A model generated the notes under the pieces. It made no database searches and had not been told where the DNA came from. It saw nothing but the letters and a program-made list of their open reading frames with translations. Below, piece by piece: positions 33,296-43,015 of a stretch of 64,000 nt of DNA; positions within the stretch are counted from its first letter, which is position 1; each line of letters starts with the position of its first letter. The stretch is from Neptunomonas marina (GTDB lineage: Bacteria; Pseudomonadota; Gammaproteobacteria; Pseudomonadales; Balneatricaceae). Position numbers and translations under genes: made by a program. The DNA lies in assembly GCF_004005935.1 (NCBI RefSeq), contig NZ_SACQ01000007.1, positions 1 through 64,000 of the forward strand, written 5' to 3'.

Positions 33296-34277
33296 ATTTG
33301 CCTGGCTTTGGGCGTTTGCGCTGCTGCCACTACCTTGGTTAGTACGCCGTTTTGCCCCAGCGGCAAAGGTTGAGCAGCAAGCAGGTTTACAGGTGCCGTT
33401 TATCGATAATCTGGCTGCGGTTGCGGCGCAATCTGCCAGTAGCCGCACTTTAAGCGAGCGCGGGCCGCTGTTGCTTGGTGGGCTGGTGTGGGCGTGTTTA
33501 GTGACGGCCGTGGCCAAGCCGCAATGGCTGGGAGAGCCGATTCCACAACCGTTGAGCGGTCGCGACATCATGCTGGCCGTTGATTTATCTGAAAGTATGT
33601 TAGAGAGCGATTTTGTGATCGACCGGCAGCGGGTAGACCGGCTCACCGCGACCAAAGTGGTGGCGGGTGACTTTATTGAGCGCCGCGAGGGTGATCGAGT
33701 CGGGCTATTGCTGTTTGCAGATCAGGCTTATCTCCAAGCGCCGCTCACTCGTGATCGTGCCACGGTGCGCCAACTACTGGATGAGGCGCAGGTGGGGCTT
33801 GCGGGGCGGGCGACTGCGATTGGCGATGTGATAGGTCTTGCGGTAAAGCGCTTTAAAACCCTGCAAAGTAGCCAGCGCATATTGGTGCTGATGACCGATG
33901 GAGAGAATACGGCAGGTGCTTTGGCACCGGAGGCTGCCATCGAGCTGGCGCAAGCCGAAGGGCTAACCATCTACACCGTGGGTATTGGCCGTGACAGCGG
34001 CGGCATCAGCTTTATGGGGCTATCGGTCGGCGGTGGCAGCAGTATCGATGAAGCGCTGCTAACGCAGATCGCCCAACAAACGGGAGGGCGTTATTTCCGT
34101 GCTCAAGATTTAGATCAGTTGGTGGAAATTTATGCGCTATTGGATGAACTAGAGCCGGTTGAGCAAGATGCGGATTTCTTCCGCCCCGTTAGCAGCCTTT
34201 ACCAATGGCCGCTCGGTTTCGGTGTGCTGCTCTTAGCGATCTTACTGGTTTGGCAGCGACAGCGAGGAGGCATTTAG
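33288..34277 (+). CDS. VWA domain membrane protein (BatA-like)
   Basis: A 329-residue protein: an N-terminal membrane helix pair (about 5-22 and 58-78), a periplasmic VWA domain with the MIDAS DLSESM motif (about 95-100) and later TDGENT, and a C-terminal membrane helix (about 305-325). It starts at MFEFAWLWAF after GGAGG. BatA-like proteins are thought to work with MoxR in envelope protein maturation or stress tolerance. It shares one base with the next gene. Confidence 0.88.
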   Translation: MFEFAWLWAFALLPLPWLVRRFAPAAKVEQQAGLQVPFIDNLAAVAAQSASSRTLSERGPLLLGGLVWACLVTAVAKPQWLGEPIPQPLSGRDIMLAVDLSESMLESDFVIDRQRVDRLTATKVVAGDFIERREGDRVGLLLFADQAYLQAPLTRDRATVRQLLDEAQVGLAGRATAIGDVIGLAVKRFKTLQSSQRILVLMTDGENTAGALAPEAAIELAQAEGLTIYTVGIGRDSGGISFMGLSVGGGSSIDEALLTQIAQQTGGRYFRAQDLDQLVEIYALLDELEPVEQDADFFRPVSSLYQWPLGFGVLLLAILLVWQRQRGGI

Positions 34278-36148
34278 TGGCCCAGTTTCATCTGTTGCAG
34301 CCGTTGTGGCTACTGATTATTCCGCTGCTCGTGGGGCTTAGCTATATCGTCTGTGCTCAATCGCGTAGCGCTAAACACTGGTCAATGGTCTGTGATCCTG
34401 AACTACTGCCTTTGTTGGTGGTTGAACAGCGCTCGCGCCAATGGGGGCGTTTTGTGCTGCTGTCGATTGTCAGTGTACTGCTCGGTGTTGCGCTGGCTCA
34501 GCCGGTTTGGCAGCAACAGCCGCAACCGGCGTACCAGCAAGAGGATGCGTTAGTCATTGCGCTCGATCTATCGGCATCGATGGCGGCACAAGATCTCAAG
34601 CCCAGCCGCCTTGAGCGAGCGCGCTTTAAAATCCGCGACTTGCTGGCGAAGCAGCGGGATGGGCAGGTGGCGCTACTGGTTTATGCGGCTGATGCGTTTG
34701 TGGTGACACCGCTAACGCAAGATGCTGCCACCATTGATGCACAGCTTGCCGCTATGTCGCCGGATATTATGCCGCGCCAAGGGAGCCGTGCGGACAGAGC
34801 GCTGCAGTTGGCTGAAAGCCTATTGCAACAAGCTGGTATTCAAGCGGCCAATATCCTGTTGGTGACTGATGAAATTCATCCGGCACAGGTGGCGGCAGAG
34901 AGTGTGCGCTTAAAACAGGCCGGACATCAGGTATCTCTGTTGGGCGTTGGTACAGCGCAAGGCGCAAATATCCCGACCGCATCGGGCGTATTGATGCATA
35001 ACGGCACCGCGGTTGTGGCGAAGCTCGTGATGAGTGACCTGCAAGAGGTGGCCTCATTGGGTGGCGGGCGCGCTGTGCTGATCGGCCCAAGTGATGCGGA
35101 CCTTGATTACCTGATGAGCGGTTTTTTGCGTGGGGGTGATGTGGTTGCTGCGCCGTCTCAAGTAGTCGATGAGTGGGTGGCCGAAGGCCCTTGGTTGGTG
35201 CTGCTCGCGTTGCCGTTCTTGCTACCGTTGTTTCGCCGTGGCGCGCTGAGCCTGCTGCTTCCAGCGATCTTTGTGGGGGCTTTAACCTCTAGCCATTCAG
35301 TGCATGCCAATGAGACTTCATGGTGGCAAACGGCCGATCAACGCGGTGCTGCAGCACTGAGTGAGGGGGATGCCGCGCGCGCCGCCGCGCTATTTACTGA
35401 CCCCCATTGGAAGCAAATTGCTGAGGCACGTAACGGTGATTTGGCTGCTGCGTTGGAGGCGCTGCCTCACCCAGAGAGCGCGGACGATTGGTACAACCGC
35501 GGTAATCTTTTGGCGCAAAGTGGCGCACTTGAGGAGGCGTTGTCGGCTTATGACCAAGCGCTAGAGATCGCTCCCGAGATGGCGGATGCCAAACATAATC
35601 GTGCGCAGGTCAAGCAGTTACTTGAGGAGCAAACCCGTGCTGAAAATGGCTCGCAATCTAATCAAGAGCAGGGCGATCAAGCGCAAAGCGATAGCTCCGA
35701 AAACAGCGACGCGCAAGACAGCGACGATCAAAACGGCGAAACTCAAGGTGATGAGTCGCCAGCAGGCGAGAGCAACCAAACGGAATCAGATGCCAACGAT
35801 GCCGCAGGGCAAAGCCAATCGAATGAGCAGCAAGGTGGGCAAGATAGCTCGACTCCTGCAGGTACTGGAGAGCCGCAAGCATCAGCGGGTGATCAAGCGC
35901 AGGAAGGTAAGGATCAACAACAGCTACAAGAGGCCTTTAAGCAGGCGCTAGATGAGCGCCAAGCACAGGGGGAAGACGCGACGGCGGTTGAAAGCACGGC
36001 AGCCACAGCACCACCAAGCGAAGCTGAGCAGGCCCGCCAGCAGTTGTTAAATCGTATCGAGGATGATCCCGCCGGACTTTGGCGGCGAAAATTCCGCTAC
36101 CAATATCAGCGTGATGCGGCAGCGGAGCAGGAGAGTAAACCATGGTAA
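34277..36148 (+). CDS. VWA plus TPR protein (BatB-BatC fusion)
   Basis: A 623-residue protein starting with GTG 34277, which shares its G with the previous stop. Two N-terminal membrane helices and a VWA domain with MIDAS DLSASM (about 96-101) are followed by membrane helices (about 300-340). A periplasmic TPR region follows (about 380-455, DWYNRGNLLAQSG). Then comes a 140-residue Gln/Ser/Asp/Glu-rich low-complexity stretch and a basic end (LWRRKFRYQYQR). In Bacteroidetes BatB and BatC are separate; here they are one chain. The low-complexity part may be a flexible spacer. Confidence 0.87.
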   Translation: MAQFHLLQPLWLLIIPLLVGLSYIVCAQSRSAKHWSMVCDPELLPLLVVEQRSRQWGRFVLLSIVSVLLGVALAQPVWQQQPQPAYQQEDALVIALDLSASMAAQDLKPSRLERARFKIRDLLAKQRDGQVALLVYAADAFVVTPLTQDAATIDAQLAAMSPDIMPRQGSRADRALQLAESLLQQAGIQAANILLVTDEIHPAQVAAESVRLKQAGHQVSLLGVGTAQGANIPTASGVLMHNGTAVVAKLVMSDLQEVASLGGGRAVLIGPSDADLDYLMSGFLRGGDVVAAPSQVVDEWVAEGPWLVLLALPFLLPLFRRGALSLLLPAIFVGALTSSHSVHANETSWWQTADQRGAAALSEGDAARAAALFTDPHWKQIAEARNGDLAAALEALPHPESADDWYNRGNLLAQSGALEEALSAYDQALEIAPEMADAKHNRAQVKQLLEEQTRAENGSQSNQEQGDQAQSDSSENSDAQDSDDQNGETQGDESPAGESNQTESDANDAAGQSQSNEQQGGQDSSTPAGTGEPQASAGDQAQEGKDQQQLQEAFKQALDERQAQGEDATAVESTAATAPPSEAEQARQQLLNRIEDDPAGLWRRKFRYQYQRDAAAEQESKPW

Positions 36149-37791
36149 AAGCGTTCCAAGCATGGGTGATGTTCAGCCTGCTACTAGCAGGAGTACCGGC
36201 GAGTGCGCAGCTGGATGCGTTATTAGAGCGCGGCGCTATCGAAGAGGGCGATGTGGTCCGTTTACAGATCACCAGCACCGAGGGCGAGCTTGATCAGCTT
36301 GACCTGAGTCCATTGGAGAAAGATTTTACGGTGGTATCGCAAAGCCGGATGAGCAGCACATCGCTTGTAAACGGTTCACTGACCCGTAGCGAGCAACTTA
36401 TGTTGGGTCTTCAGCCCAAACATTCCGGTGATCTGGTTATTCCACCATTAACGTTGGCTGGCGAGACCACCCAAAGCTTAGCGTTGAAGGTGTTGCCGGC
36501 TCAGCAACTCACATTGGAGCAGGGCGGTGTTGAACTGTTAGTGACAGCATCTAGCCTATCGCCGAAGGTGCAGCAACCGGTGATCTATCGTATGACGCTG
36601 TTTATCGGCCAGCAGCTGTATAACGCTTCATTAGAGCCGCCCGCGATCATTTCAGGCGATGCCTTGATGGAACCGCTCGGTGAGCAGCAACAGTACCAAC
36701 AGCAGCTAAAAGGGCGAAATGTGACTGTTGTAGAGCAAATTTGGGCCATTACACCGCAAAAAAGTGGCACATTGGTTATAAAACCACCACGGTTGATGGC
36801 ACAGGTGCCAGCGCAAAATCGGCGTGTGAAGCGCATCTCGGCGGTAGGGGACCAACTGACATTAACGGTAGGAGCGGTGCCTGCTGCATTTAAGGGGCCG
36901 AGCTGGCTGCCCGCTGAGCAGGTCACGATGACCGAGCAGTGGAGCAGCGAGGCATTACGTGCCGGTGAGCCGGTAACTCGCACCATAACATTGCGGGTGG
37001 AAGGTATAGGTAAAGAACAGTTACCGCCGTTAACCTTGCCCGAAGGTGAGGGGATCAAGCAGTATGCCGCGGCCCCGGAGATTGATGAGCAGTTTAACGG
37101 TGATACCTTGATCACAACGCTGACCCAAGCGGTAACGTTGATTCCAGAGCGTGCCGGTAAAGTAACACTGCCTGCGGTGCGGCTGCCTTGGTGGTCCATC
37201 GTTGATAACCAGCAGCAAAGCGCGGAACTGGCAGCCCGAACACTCACCGTTGCTGCGGGCGTCACGCCGAGCACGCCGCAGGTATTGCCTGAGCCGCAAC
37301 CCCGTATAGCCCCGCCCGCAGAGCCTGCCGCTCCCGTTGTGGCTGTTGATAGTGATAGCGGTATCGCACCTTGGTTGTGGGGTATCGCAGGGTTGCTAGT
37401 GGGCGGATTACTGGGCTGGTACGTGCCCCGGCGCCAGCGGCCTAAACCATCCATACCGCCGGCTCGCCCCAGTGTTGATATCGCCACATTGCAGCAGCGT
37501 TTTCAGCAAGCGTGTCTTGCTAACGATGCATCTGCGGCGCGTGCGGCGCTATTGCAATGGGCCGGTGCCGTCGATCCAAACTATCAAACGCTAACGCAGA
37601 TTATCGACGCGGTGCCCGCGGCGCGTGAGCCACTCATTGAACTTGATCAGGCGCTTTATGCCGCGCCAACGAAAACCCCTTGGCAAGGTGCTGACTTGGG
37701 ACTGATTTTCCGAAGCGTCACGTTTGAAAAAAAACCTTCCCCCTCCCTTGATAAAGGTCAACTCCGGCCGCTATATCCCCATCAAGTATAA
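36142..37791 (+). CDS. BatD-like exported protein
   Basis: A 549-residue protein with a signal peptide (about 1-22, ends ASA). Several beta-sandwich repeats of the BatD/oxygen-tolerance family follow (DFTVVSQSRMSSTSLVNG; a second similar block near residue 250), with a single membrane helix near 411-430 and a short cytoplasmic tail. It closes the MoxR/Bat operon and overlaps the previous gene by seven bases. A terminator follows after about 105 bases. Confidence 0.88.
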   Translation: MVKAFQAWVMFSLLLAGVPASAQLDALLERGAIEEGDVVRLQITSTEGELDQLDLSPLEKDFTVVSQSRMSSTSLVNGSLTRSEQLMLGLQPKHSGDLVIPPLTLAGETTQSLALKVLPAQQLTLEQGGVELLVTASSLSPKVQQPVIYRMTLFIGQQLYNASLEPPAIISGDALMEPLGEQQQYQQQLKGRNVTVVEQIWAITPQKSGTLVIKPPRLMAQVPAQNRRVKRISAVGDQLTLTVGAVPAAFKGPSWLPAEQVTMTEQWSSEALRAGEPVTRTITLRVEGIGKEQLPPLTLPEGEGIKQYAAAPEIDEQFNGDTLITTLTQAVTLIPERAGKVTLPAVRLPWWSIVDNQQQSAELAARTLTVAAGVTPSTPQVLPEPQPRIAPPAEPAAPVVAVDSDSGIAPWLWGIAGLLVGGLLGWYVPRRQRPKPSIPPARPSVDIATLQQRFQQACLANDASAARAALLQWAGAVDPNYQTLTQIIDAVPAAREPLIELDQALYAAPTKTPWQGADLGLIFRSVTFEKKPSPSLDKGQLRPLYPHQV

Positions 37792-37895
37792 GGATTAGAT
37801 CTATTAATATTTGGTCTGATTTTGCTACCACTTGCGCTATTTGCAGCTATGTTGAAGAGGCGGATAGGTAAAGTGCTGTTACTGTCTATCACAAT

Positions 37896-37917
37896 GGCCG
37901 GGTTATCCGGCCTTTTG
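37896..37917 (+). terminator. Rho-independent terminator after the MoxR/Bat operon
   Basis: GGCCGG (37896-37901) pairs with CCGGCC (37907-37912) around GTTAT, followed by TTTTG. It separates batD from the c-di-GMP signalling gene. Confidence 0.75.
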
Positions 37918-38026
37918 TGTATTTGGATGCTCGATGTCGAAACATCTGTTTGAATTTGGTTTGCCCTGCGTGTGAGATCGATATAGCAGGCGGCTGTTCA
38001 AGCAGGTAGGGGAGCTTGTTACCTTT

Positions 38027-41000
38027 ATGTTTTTTGTTATCTCTTCCCGCTTTACCGCTATTGCGTTGGGCGGGCTTTTACTGTTTTTCTCGATGCTGAC
38101 TAGCGCATTGGATCGCGTCACCTTGCAGTTGCGTTGGGATCATCAATTTCAGTTTGCCGGCTACTATGTTGCGCAATGGAAAGGTTACTACCTTGAAGAG
38201 GGTATCGATGTTGAGATTCGCTCTGCTGTGAGTGATAAAGGCATCAAAAGCGCAACACAGGAAGTGGCTGCGGGAAACGCTGACTTTGGTATCGGTGCTG
38301 CGGATATTCTGATAGCAAACGATAAAGGCGCAGGCCTGATGGTGGTTGCGCCTATTTTACAAACAAGCGCAGCGGCAATGTATGCGCTAGAGCCGACCCC
38401 GATGACCCGTCTTGCAGACCTGATGGAACTGCGTGTGGCGCGGCGCGAGAATGATCTGATCGATGTTGAGCTACAAGCGATGCTCAGAGCTGAGGGTTAT
38501 AAGCCTAGTGCACTAAAAAGCTATCCGCATGGTTCAAGCCTCAACCACTTGATTAACGGGGATGTGGATGTCGTGCCCGGGTATCGTATATCAGTACCTT
38601 TTGAGGCGATGTTTGCTGGCGTAAAGGTGAGAGCGCTGTATCCTGCGACCTATGGTATTGATTTCTATGGCGACAGCCTGTTTGTCAGCCGTGACTTAGT
38701 CTCAAAAGACCCTAAGCTGGTAGAGCGCTTCAAGCGTGCCTCTTTAAAAGGGTGGCAATATGCACTCAGCCACCCAGACGAGATAAGCCGACTGATTGCG
38801 GAACGGCTGCCACGAACCGCCCCTTTAGAGGGCAACTTTGCCGCTTTCAACCGCTTCCAAAGTGAAGCCTTGCAGGATCTAACCCTTTTTAAGCATGTTC
38901 CCCTTGGTCAGCTTAACCCGCAGCGTTGGCGGCAGATGCATGCGCAGCTTAAGCGGTTAGGCTTGATTGAGGGCGAGTTTAAGCAACGTGCCTTTGTCTT
39001 TGACCTGCCTGCTATTCAAGAAGCGCGCTCGCGCCACCTATTTATGCTGTTTGTGATAGGGATGAGTGCACTCATCATACTAGTGATCGTGTTTTACATC
39101 TGGTCCGCTGCGTTAAAGCGGCAGGTTTCGATGCGTACGGCACAGTTCCATGATAGCGAACGACGCTACCAAGGCGTGTTTGAAAGCAGTGAAGTGGCTA
39201 TCTGGAACCAAGATTTTTCCGCTATTTACGACGCATTTAGTGAGCTACGTGCCCAGCAAGTGGTAGATCTGCGAGATTATTTTGCTGAGGATGAAGCACG
39301 CATCTGGCTTTTGGTTGAGCGTTTGCGGATGGTCGATGTTAATCCTGCGACGCTACGGCTATTAGGCGCGGGTTCACAGGAAGAGTTGCTAGCGCGTATC
39401 GCAGAGCTCTATGACAAGGATACGGCGCAGCTTTTCGCAGAGCAGTTTGTTGCGATTTGGGAGCAGCAGCCACTTTATCGTGCTGAACATCAGATCCGTA
39501 CTCTTCGTGGTGACTACGCATCGGTGATGGTGAGCTTTCCTGTGGCCAAAGATCGTGAGGCTGCGCGCAGTGTAGCGATCACACTGGTTGATTTAACAGA
39601 GCATAACCGGCGCGAAGCGCGTCTGCGCACCTTGTATCAAGCCGTCGAACAAAGCCCTGTTTCCGTCATGGTAACGGACCCTTTGGGGGCGATCGAATAT
39701 GTTAACGGCACATTTGAACGACAGAGTGGCTATCGTGCAGATGCACTGATTGGCAGCAATGCACTGGAGCTATATAGCCAGTCCCGCAGTGACGTCTCTT
39801 TGAAAGAAGTGCTCGTTAGTCTGCGCGAAAATCAACACTGGGAAGGAGAGATAGAGAACATCAACAAAGCGGGCGATATTGTTTGGGAGGCCGTCAAAGT
39901 GGCGCCTGTTGTTGATACCTCAGGCACAGCCAGCCACTACTTGATTCTTAACGAGGATATTACCCTGCGTAAAGAGTATGAGGATCGTATTCTCCATCAA
40001 GCGCGCTTTGATCAACTAACCGGGCTCCCCAATCGGCTGAATATGCTTGAGCGTTTACGCAGTATGCGCAAGGATGCTGAGCGCAAAGGGCAGAGTTTGG
40101 CGGTACTATTTCTGGACTTAGACGACTTTAAAAAAGTTAACGATACGTTGGGCCATGAGTTCGGCGATAAACTCCTGATGAAAGCTGCACAGCGCTTACG
40201 TAACGCTGTGGGCGAGACGCAGGCTGTAGGTCGTCTGGGCGGAGACGAGTTTATCGCACTGCTGGCAAACAGCGGTGAGACTGATGCTATCGAGCCGCTA
40301 CTCGCTCAGTTACTCGCAGCATTTCAAACCCCTTTTAACCTGGGGCAGCGTGAAATCACCCTAACGGCCAGTATTGGTGTAGCAACCTATCCGAACGATG
40401 GGCAGAGCTGTTCGGAGCTGCTACGTAACGCTGATTCGGCTATGTACCACTCAAAACGCCAAGGGCGTAACACCTATACTTTCTTCAATCACAATATGGG
40501 TAAAGAGGTGTATCAGCGTTTGTTGCTAGAGGAGCAGATGCTGGGCGCTCTGTCGCGCAATGAGTTCGAGCTGCACTTTCAACCGCAGGTTTGTTTAGTC
40601 AGTGGCAAAATGTCAGGCGTTGAGGCGTTATTGCGTTGGACCAACCCCGTTTTAGGGGCGGTAGGCCCTGATCTTTTCATTCCCATCGCTGAGGAGTCGG
40701 GGCAGATTGTGCCGATTGGTAAGTTTGTCATTACCGAAGCGCTCAGTGCGGCACAGGCTTGGCAGCAGCAGGGATTAGACTTGCGCGTTGCGGTGAATCT
40801 ATCGCCGCGCCAGTTTCGTGATGAAAACCTTACCCAGTTCATTCTGGATGAACTTAACCGCTTTGAGCTGGCGGCATCGGTGCTGGAGCTGGAAATTACC
40901 GAGGGCTTGCTGCTCAGCGGCCACCCCGGTGTTTCGGATGCCCTTACCCAACTGAGTGATGCTGGTGTCTCAATCGCTATGGATGATTTTGGTACCGGTT

Positions 41001-41362
41001 ATTCATCGCTTAGCTATCTGCGGCGCTACCCCTTCGACCTTGTCAAGATAGATCGCTCCTTCATCCGTGACTTAATGCTCGACTCTGCAGATCAAGAGCT
41101 GGTCAGCGCCGCCATCTCTATGGCGCATGGATTAGGATTAAGTGTATTAGCAGAAGGGGTGGAAACTGAGGCGCAATGGGCTAGGCTGAAAGCGATGGGA
41201 TGCGATGCAATACAGGGTTTTGTATTCAGCAAGCCCATACCTAGAGATGCTCTCACACGGTTGGCGCTGGCAGAGTCGACAAGGACACGTCAGAACACAG
41301 ACCGACTGCCAGATAGTCACGAATACTTAGCTGCGGCACCGGACGCTGCTGATGCTGGATAA
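38027..41362 (+). CDS. NMT1/THI5-like sensor with PAS, GGDEF and EAL domains
   Basis: A 1111-residue c-di-GMP enzyme. A signal/anchor helix (about 8-27) leads to a periplasmic NMT1/THI5-type substrate-binding domain (about 30-320; LQLRWDHQFQFAGYYVA and AAGNADFGIG are family hallmarks), a membrane helix at about 338-360, PAS-like segments (about 375-520 and 530-645), GGDEF with intact Gly738-Gly-Asp-Glu-Phe742, and EAL with Glu866-Ala-Leu. Later EAL-domain residues (NLSPRQF, DDFGTGYSS, KIDRSF, EGVE) are also kept, so both activities are possible. The binding domain relates to pyrimidine/thiamine-precursor binding proteins; the true ligand is unknown. The next gene follows after nine bases. Confidence 0.9.
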   Translation: MFFVISSRFTAIALGGLLLFFSMLTSALDRVTLQLRWDHQFQFAGYYVAQWKGYYLEEGIDVEIRSAVSDKGIKSATQEVAAGNADFGIGAADILIANDKGAGLMVVAPILQTSAAAMYALEPTPMTRLADLMELRVARRENDLIDVELQAMLRAEGYKPSALKSYPHGSSLNHLINGDVDVVPGYRISVPFEAMFAGVKVRALYPATYGIDFYGDSLFVSRDLVSKDPKLVERFKRASLKGWQYALSHPDEISRLIAERLPRTAPLEGNFAAFNRFQSEALQDLTLFKHVPLGQLNPQRWRQMHAQLKRLGLIEGEFKQRAFVFDLPAIQEARSRHLFMLFVIGMSALIILVIVFYIWSAALKRQVSMRTAQFHDSERRYQGVFESSEVAIWNQDFSAIYDAFSELRAQQVVDLRDYFAEDEARIWLLVERLRMVDVNPATLRLLGAGSQEELLARIAELYDKDTAQLFAEQFVAIWEQQPLYRAEHQIRTLRGDYASVMVSFPVAKDREAARSVAITLVDLTEHNRREARLRTLYQAVEQSPVSVMVTDPLGAIEYVNGTFERQSGYRADALIGSNALELYSQSRSDVSLKEVLVSLRENQHWEGEIENINKAGDIVWEAVKVAPVVDTSGTASHYLILNEDITLRKEYEDRILHQARFDQLTGLPNRLNMLERLRSMRKDAERKGQSLAVLFLDLDDFKKVNDTLGHEFGDKLLMKAAQRLRNAVGETQAVGRLGGDEFIALLANSGETDAIEPLLAQLLAAFQTPFNLGQREITLTASIGVATYPNDGQSCSELLRNADSAMYHSKRQGRNTYTFFNHNMGKEVYQRLLLEEQMLGALSRNEFELHFQPQVCLVSGKMSGVEALLRWTNPVLGAVGPDLFIPIAEESGQIVPIGKFVITEALSAAQAWQQQGLDLRVAVNLSPRQFRDENLTQFILDELNRFELAASVLELEITEGLLLSGHPGVSDALTQLSDAGVSIAMDDFGTGYSSLSYLRRYPFDLVKIDRSFIRDLMLDSADQELVSAAISMAHGLGLSVLAEGVETEAQWARLKAMGCDAIQGFVFSKPIPRDALTRLALAESTRTRQNTDRLPDSHEYLAAAPDAADAG

Positions 41363-41371
41363 GAGTACCCA

Positions 41372-43015
41372 ATGAAATTACGTAAGAAGCTGCTGGTCGG
41401 CCTATTCACGCTTTTCGCTGTTCTGAGCGTTGCTATCGTTATTGTGCTGAACATCATGGTGCTACCGGAAGTGGCGCGTCTTGAAGCTGCATTCCAGCAA
41501 AAGGATTTTGAGCGCGTGCGCATGGCTCTAGAATATGAACAGAAGCGCTTGAGTACCGTCGCCGTTGACTGGGCGCAATGGGACGATACCTATACGTTTG
41601 CAGAGACCCGCAGCTCAGATTACATCGACTCAAACTTCCCGACGAATCAGCTGGATATCCTCGATGCGAGCTTTGTCATCATACGTAACGCGCAGGATCT
41701 CCTCGTGCTAAATGTTACTGAAGCGCCTTGGGAAACCTCGATTTGGCGTGAAATCAATCAGCCTCTACAGAGCAACCCGTTGCGTTTTATCAGCGATGAA
41801 GATGACGCTGCATCAGGGCTTTTCTGGCTTGGTAGTCGCGCGTATATCATTAGTGCGAGCCCGATCCTGAATAGTGAATCAGAGGGGCCGATAAGAGGTT
41901 ATTTTTATATCGGCAGAGCGATTGATGAGTCCTACCAGGCGGCTGTTTCCGAGATGGTGCAAACCTCAATTGAGCTGACGGCTTCACAAAAAGAGTCGGC
42001 TGCCAAAAAGAAAACGCTACCAGATTTTGTGGGCAGCTTTAGTTTTGTTAATGCCCCCGATGCAGAGCTAGATGTGTATTGGCCCCGCGAGAGCGTATTT
42101 TACGACGAAGCATTAAAGACCATCCGCTATACCGTACTAACTGTGCTAGGGATCGGATTGATCGCGATGGCGATCGCTTACGTGGCGTTTCGTCACAGTG
42201 TCATGTTGCCACTTACGTTACTGATTCGCCAAACAGAGGAGTTTGGTGAAAAGAAAGCGATGCGCGCTTTTCGGGCGTTGCGCCGTGATGATGAGTTTGG
42301 CGAGCTTTCTGCCAGCTTTAAACGCATGGCACAGAAGCTGAGTGAAAGCTGGTGGCTACTTGAGCGTGAGCGCAGCGACTTTGAACGCGCCAGTGTGACC
42401 GATGCGCTCACTGGGTTGCGTAATCGGCGCTATCTGGAGCAGCGCCTCAATGATGAAGCGTTGTGGCAAGGTGAGCACCAGTGTGCGTTTTTTATGCTCG
42501 ATATCGATCTCTTTAAGCGGATTAACGATCATTATGGGCATGATGTGGGCGATGTTGTCTTGCAGCAGTTTGCGGCGTTACTGCAAGAGGAATGCCGCGA
42601 GCAAGATATTCTGGTGCGTTACGGTGGTGAAGAGTTCACGATTGTGGCGCAGGGGCTTGGGTTTGATGCGGCCAAAGGGGTTGCTGAGCGCATCCGTCGT
42701 CGTATCGAAACAGAGGTGTTTGGTGGTACCGCTGCACAGGTCTACTTGAGCTGCTCGGTGGGGTTTTTCTGCGTGGACAAAATCGCACAGCAACACCTGC
42801 AAACCTACTGGCCAGATATGCTGAAAGTTGCCGATATTGCTCTGTATCTGTGTAAACGCAATGGGCGTAACACGTGGCTTGGGCTGGACGCTGTCGATAT
42901 TGATCGCATCCAACCCTGTCCGGTGAGCTCTCAAGACTTACGCCAGTATGTGCAGCAGGGTGTGATGCAGCTATCTAGCCATCGTGCTGAAGAGGATAAA
43001 CTGGTCTGGTTTTAG
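41372..43015 (+). CDS. Membrane diguanylate cyclase with CHASE4-like sensor and HAMP
   Basis: A 547-residue protein: membrane helix (about 8-30), periplasmic CHASE4-type domain (about 50-240; DWAQWDDTYTF is the hallmark), second helix (about 250-275), HAMP (about 275-330) and GGDEF domain with active Gly418-Gly-Glu-Glu-Phe422 (RYGGEEF). An RxxD I-site is not obvious. It is nine bases behind the dual GGDEF-EAL gene, so the two are probably one transcript, and is convergent with the DUF4197 gene with overlapping ends. Confidence 0.9.
   Translation: MKLRKKLLVGLFTLFAVLSVAIVIVLNIMVLPEVARLEAAFQQKDFERVRMALEYEQKRLSTVAVDWAQWDDTYTFAETRSSDYIDSNFPTNQLDILDASFVIIRNAQDLLVLNVTEAPWETSIWREINQPLQSNPLRFISDEDDAASGLFWLGSRAYIISASPILNSESEGPIRGYFYIGRAIDESYQAAVSEMVQTSIELTASQKESAAKKKTLPDFVGSFSFVNAPDAELDVYWPRESVFYDEALKTIRYTVLTVLGIGLIAMAIAYVAFRHSVMLPLTLLIRQTEEFGEKKAMRAFRALRRDDEFGELSASFKRMAQKLSESWWLLERERSDFERASVTDALTGLRNRRYLEQRLNDEALWQGEHQCAFFMLDIDLFKRINDHYGHDVGDVVLQQFAALLQEECREQDILVRYGGEEFTIVAQGLGFDAAKGVAERIRRRIETEVFGGTAAQVYLSCSVGFFCVDKIAQQHLQTYWPDMLKVADIALYLCKRNGRNTWLGLDAVDIDRIQPCPVSSQDLRQYVQQGVMQLSSHRAEEDKLVWF

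Noticed and set aside
35586-35951. A 121-codon + strand frame rich in Lys, Arg and Ser.
   Set aside because: It is the +1 reading of the repetitive spacer of the VWA-TPR gene and has no independent support.
36585-37487. A 300-codon frame on the minus strand inside batD.
   Set aside because: It lies fully opposite a well-supported gene, and its product is Ser/Thr/Gly-rich without a domain; a shadow frame.
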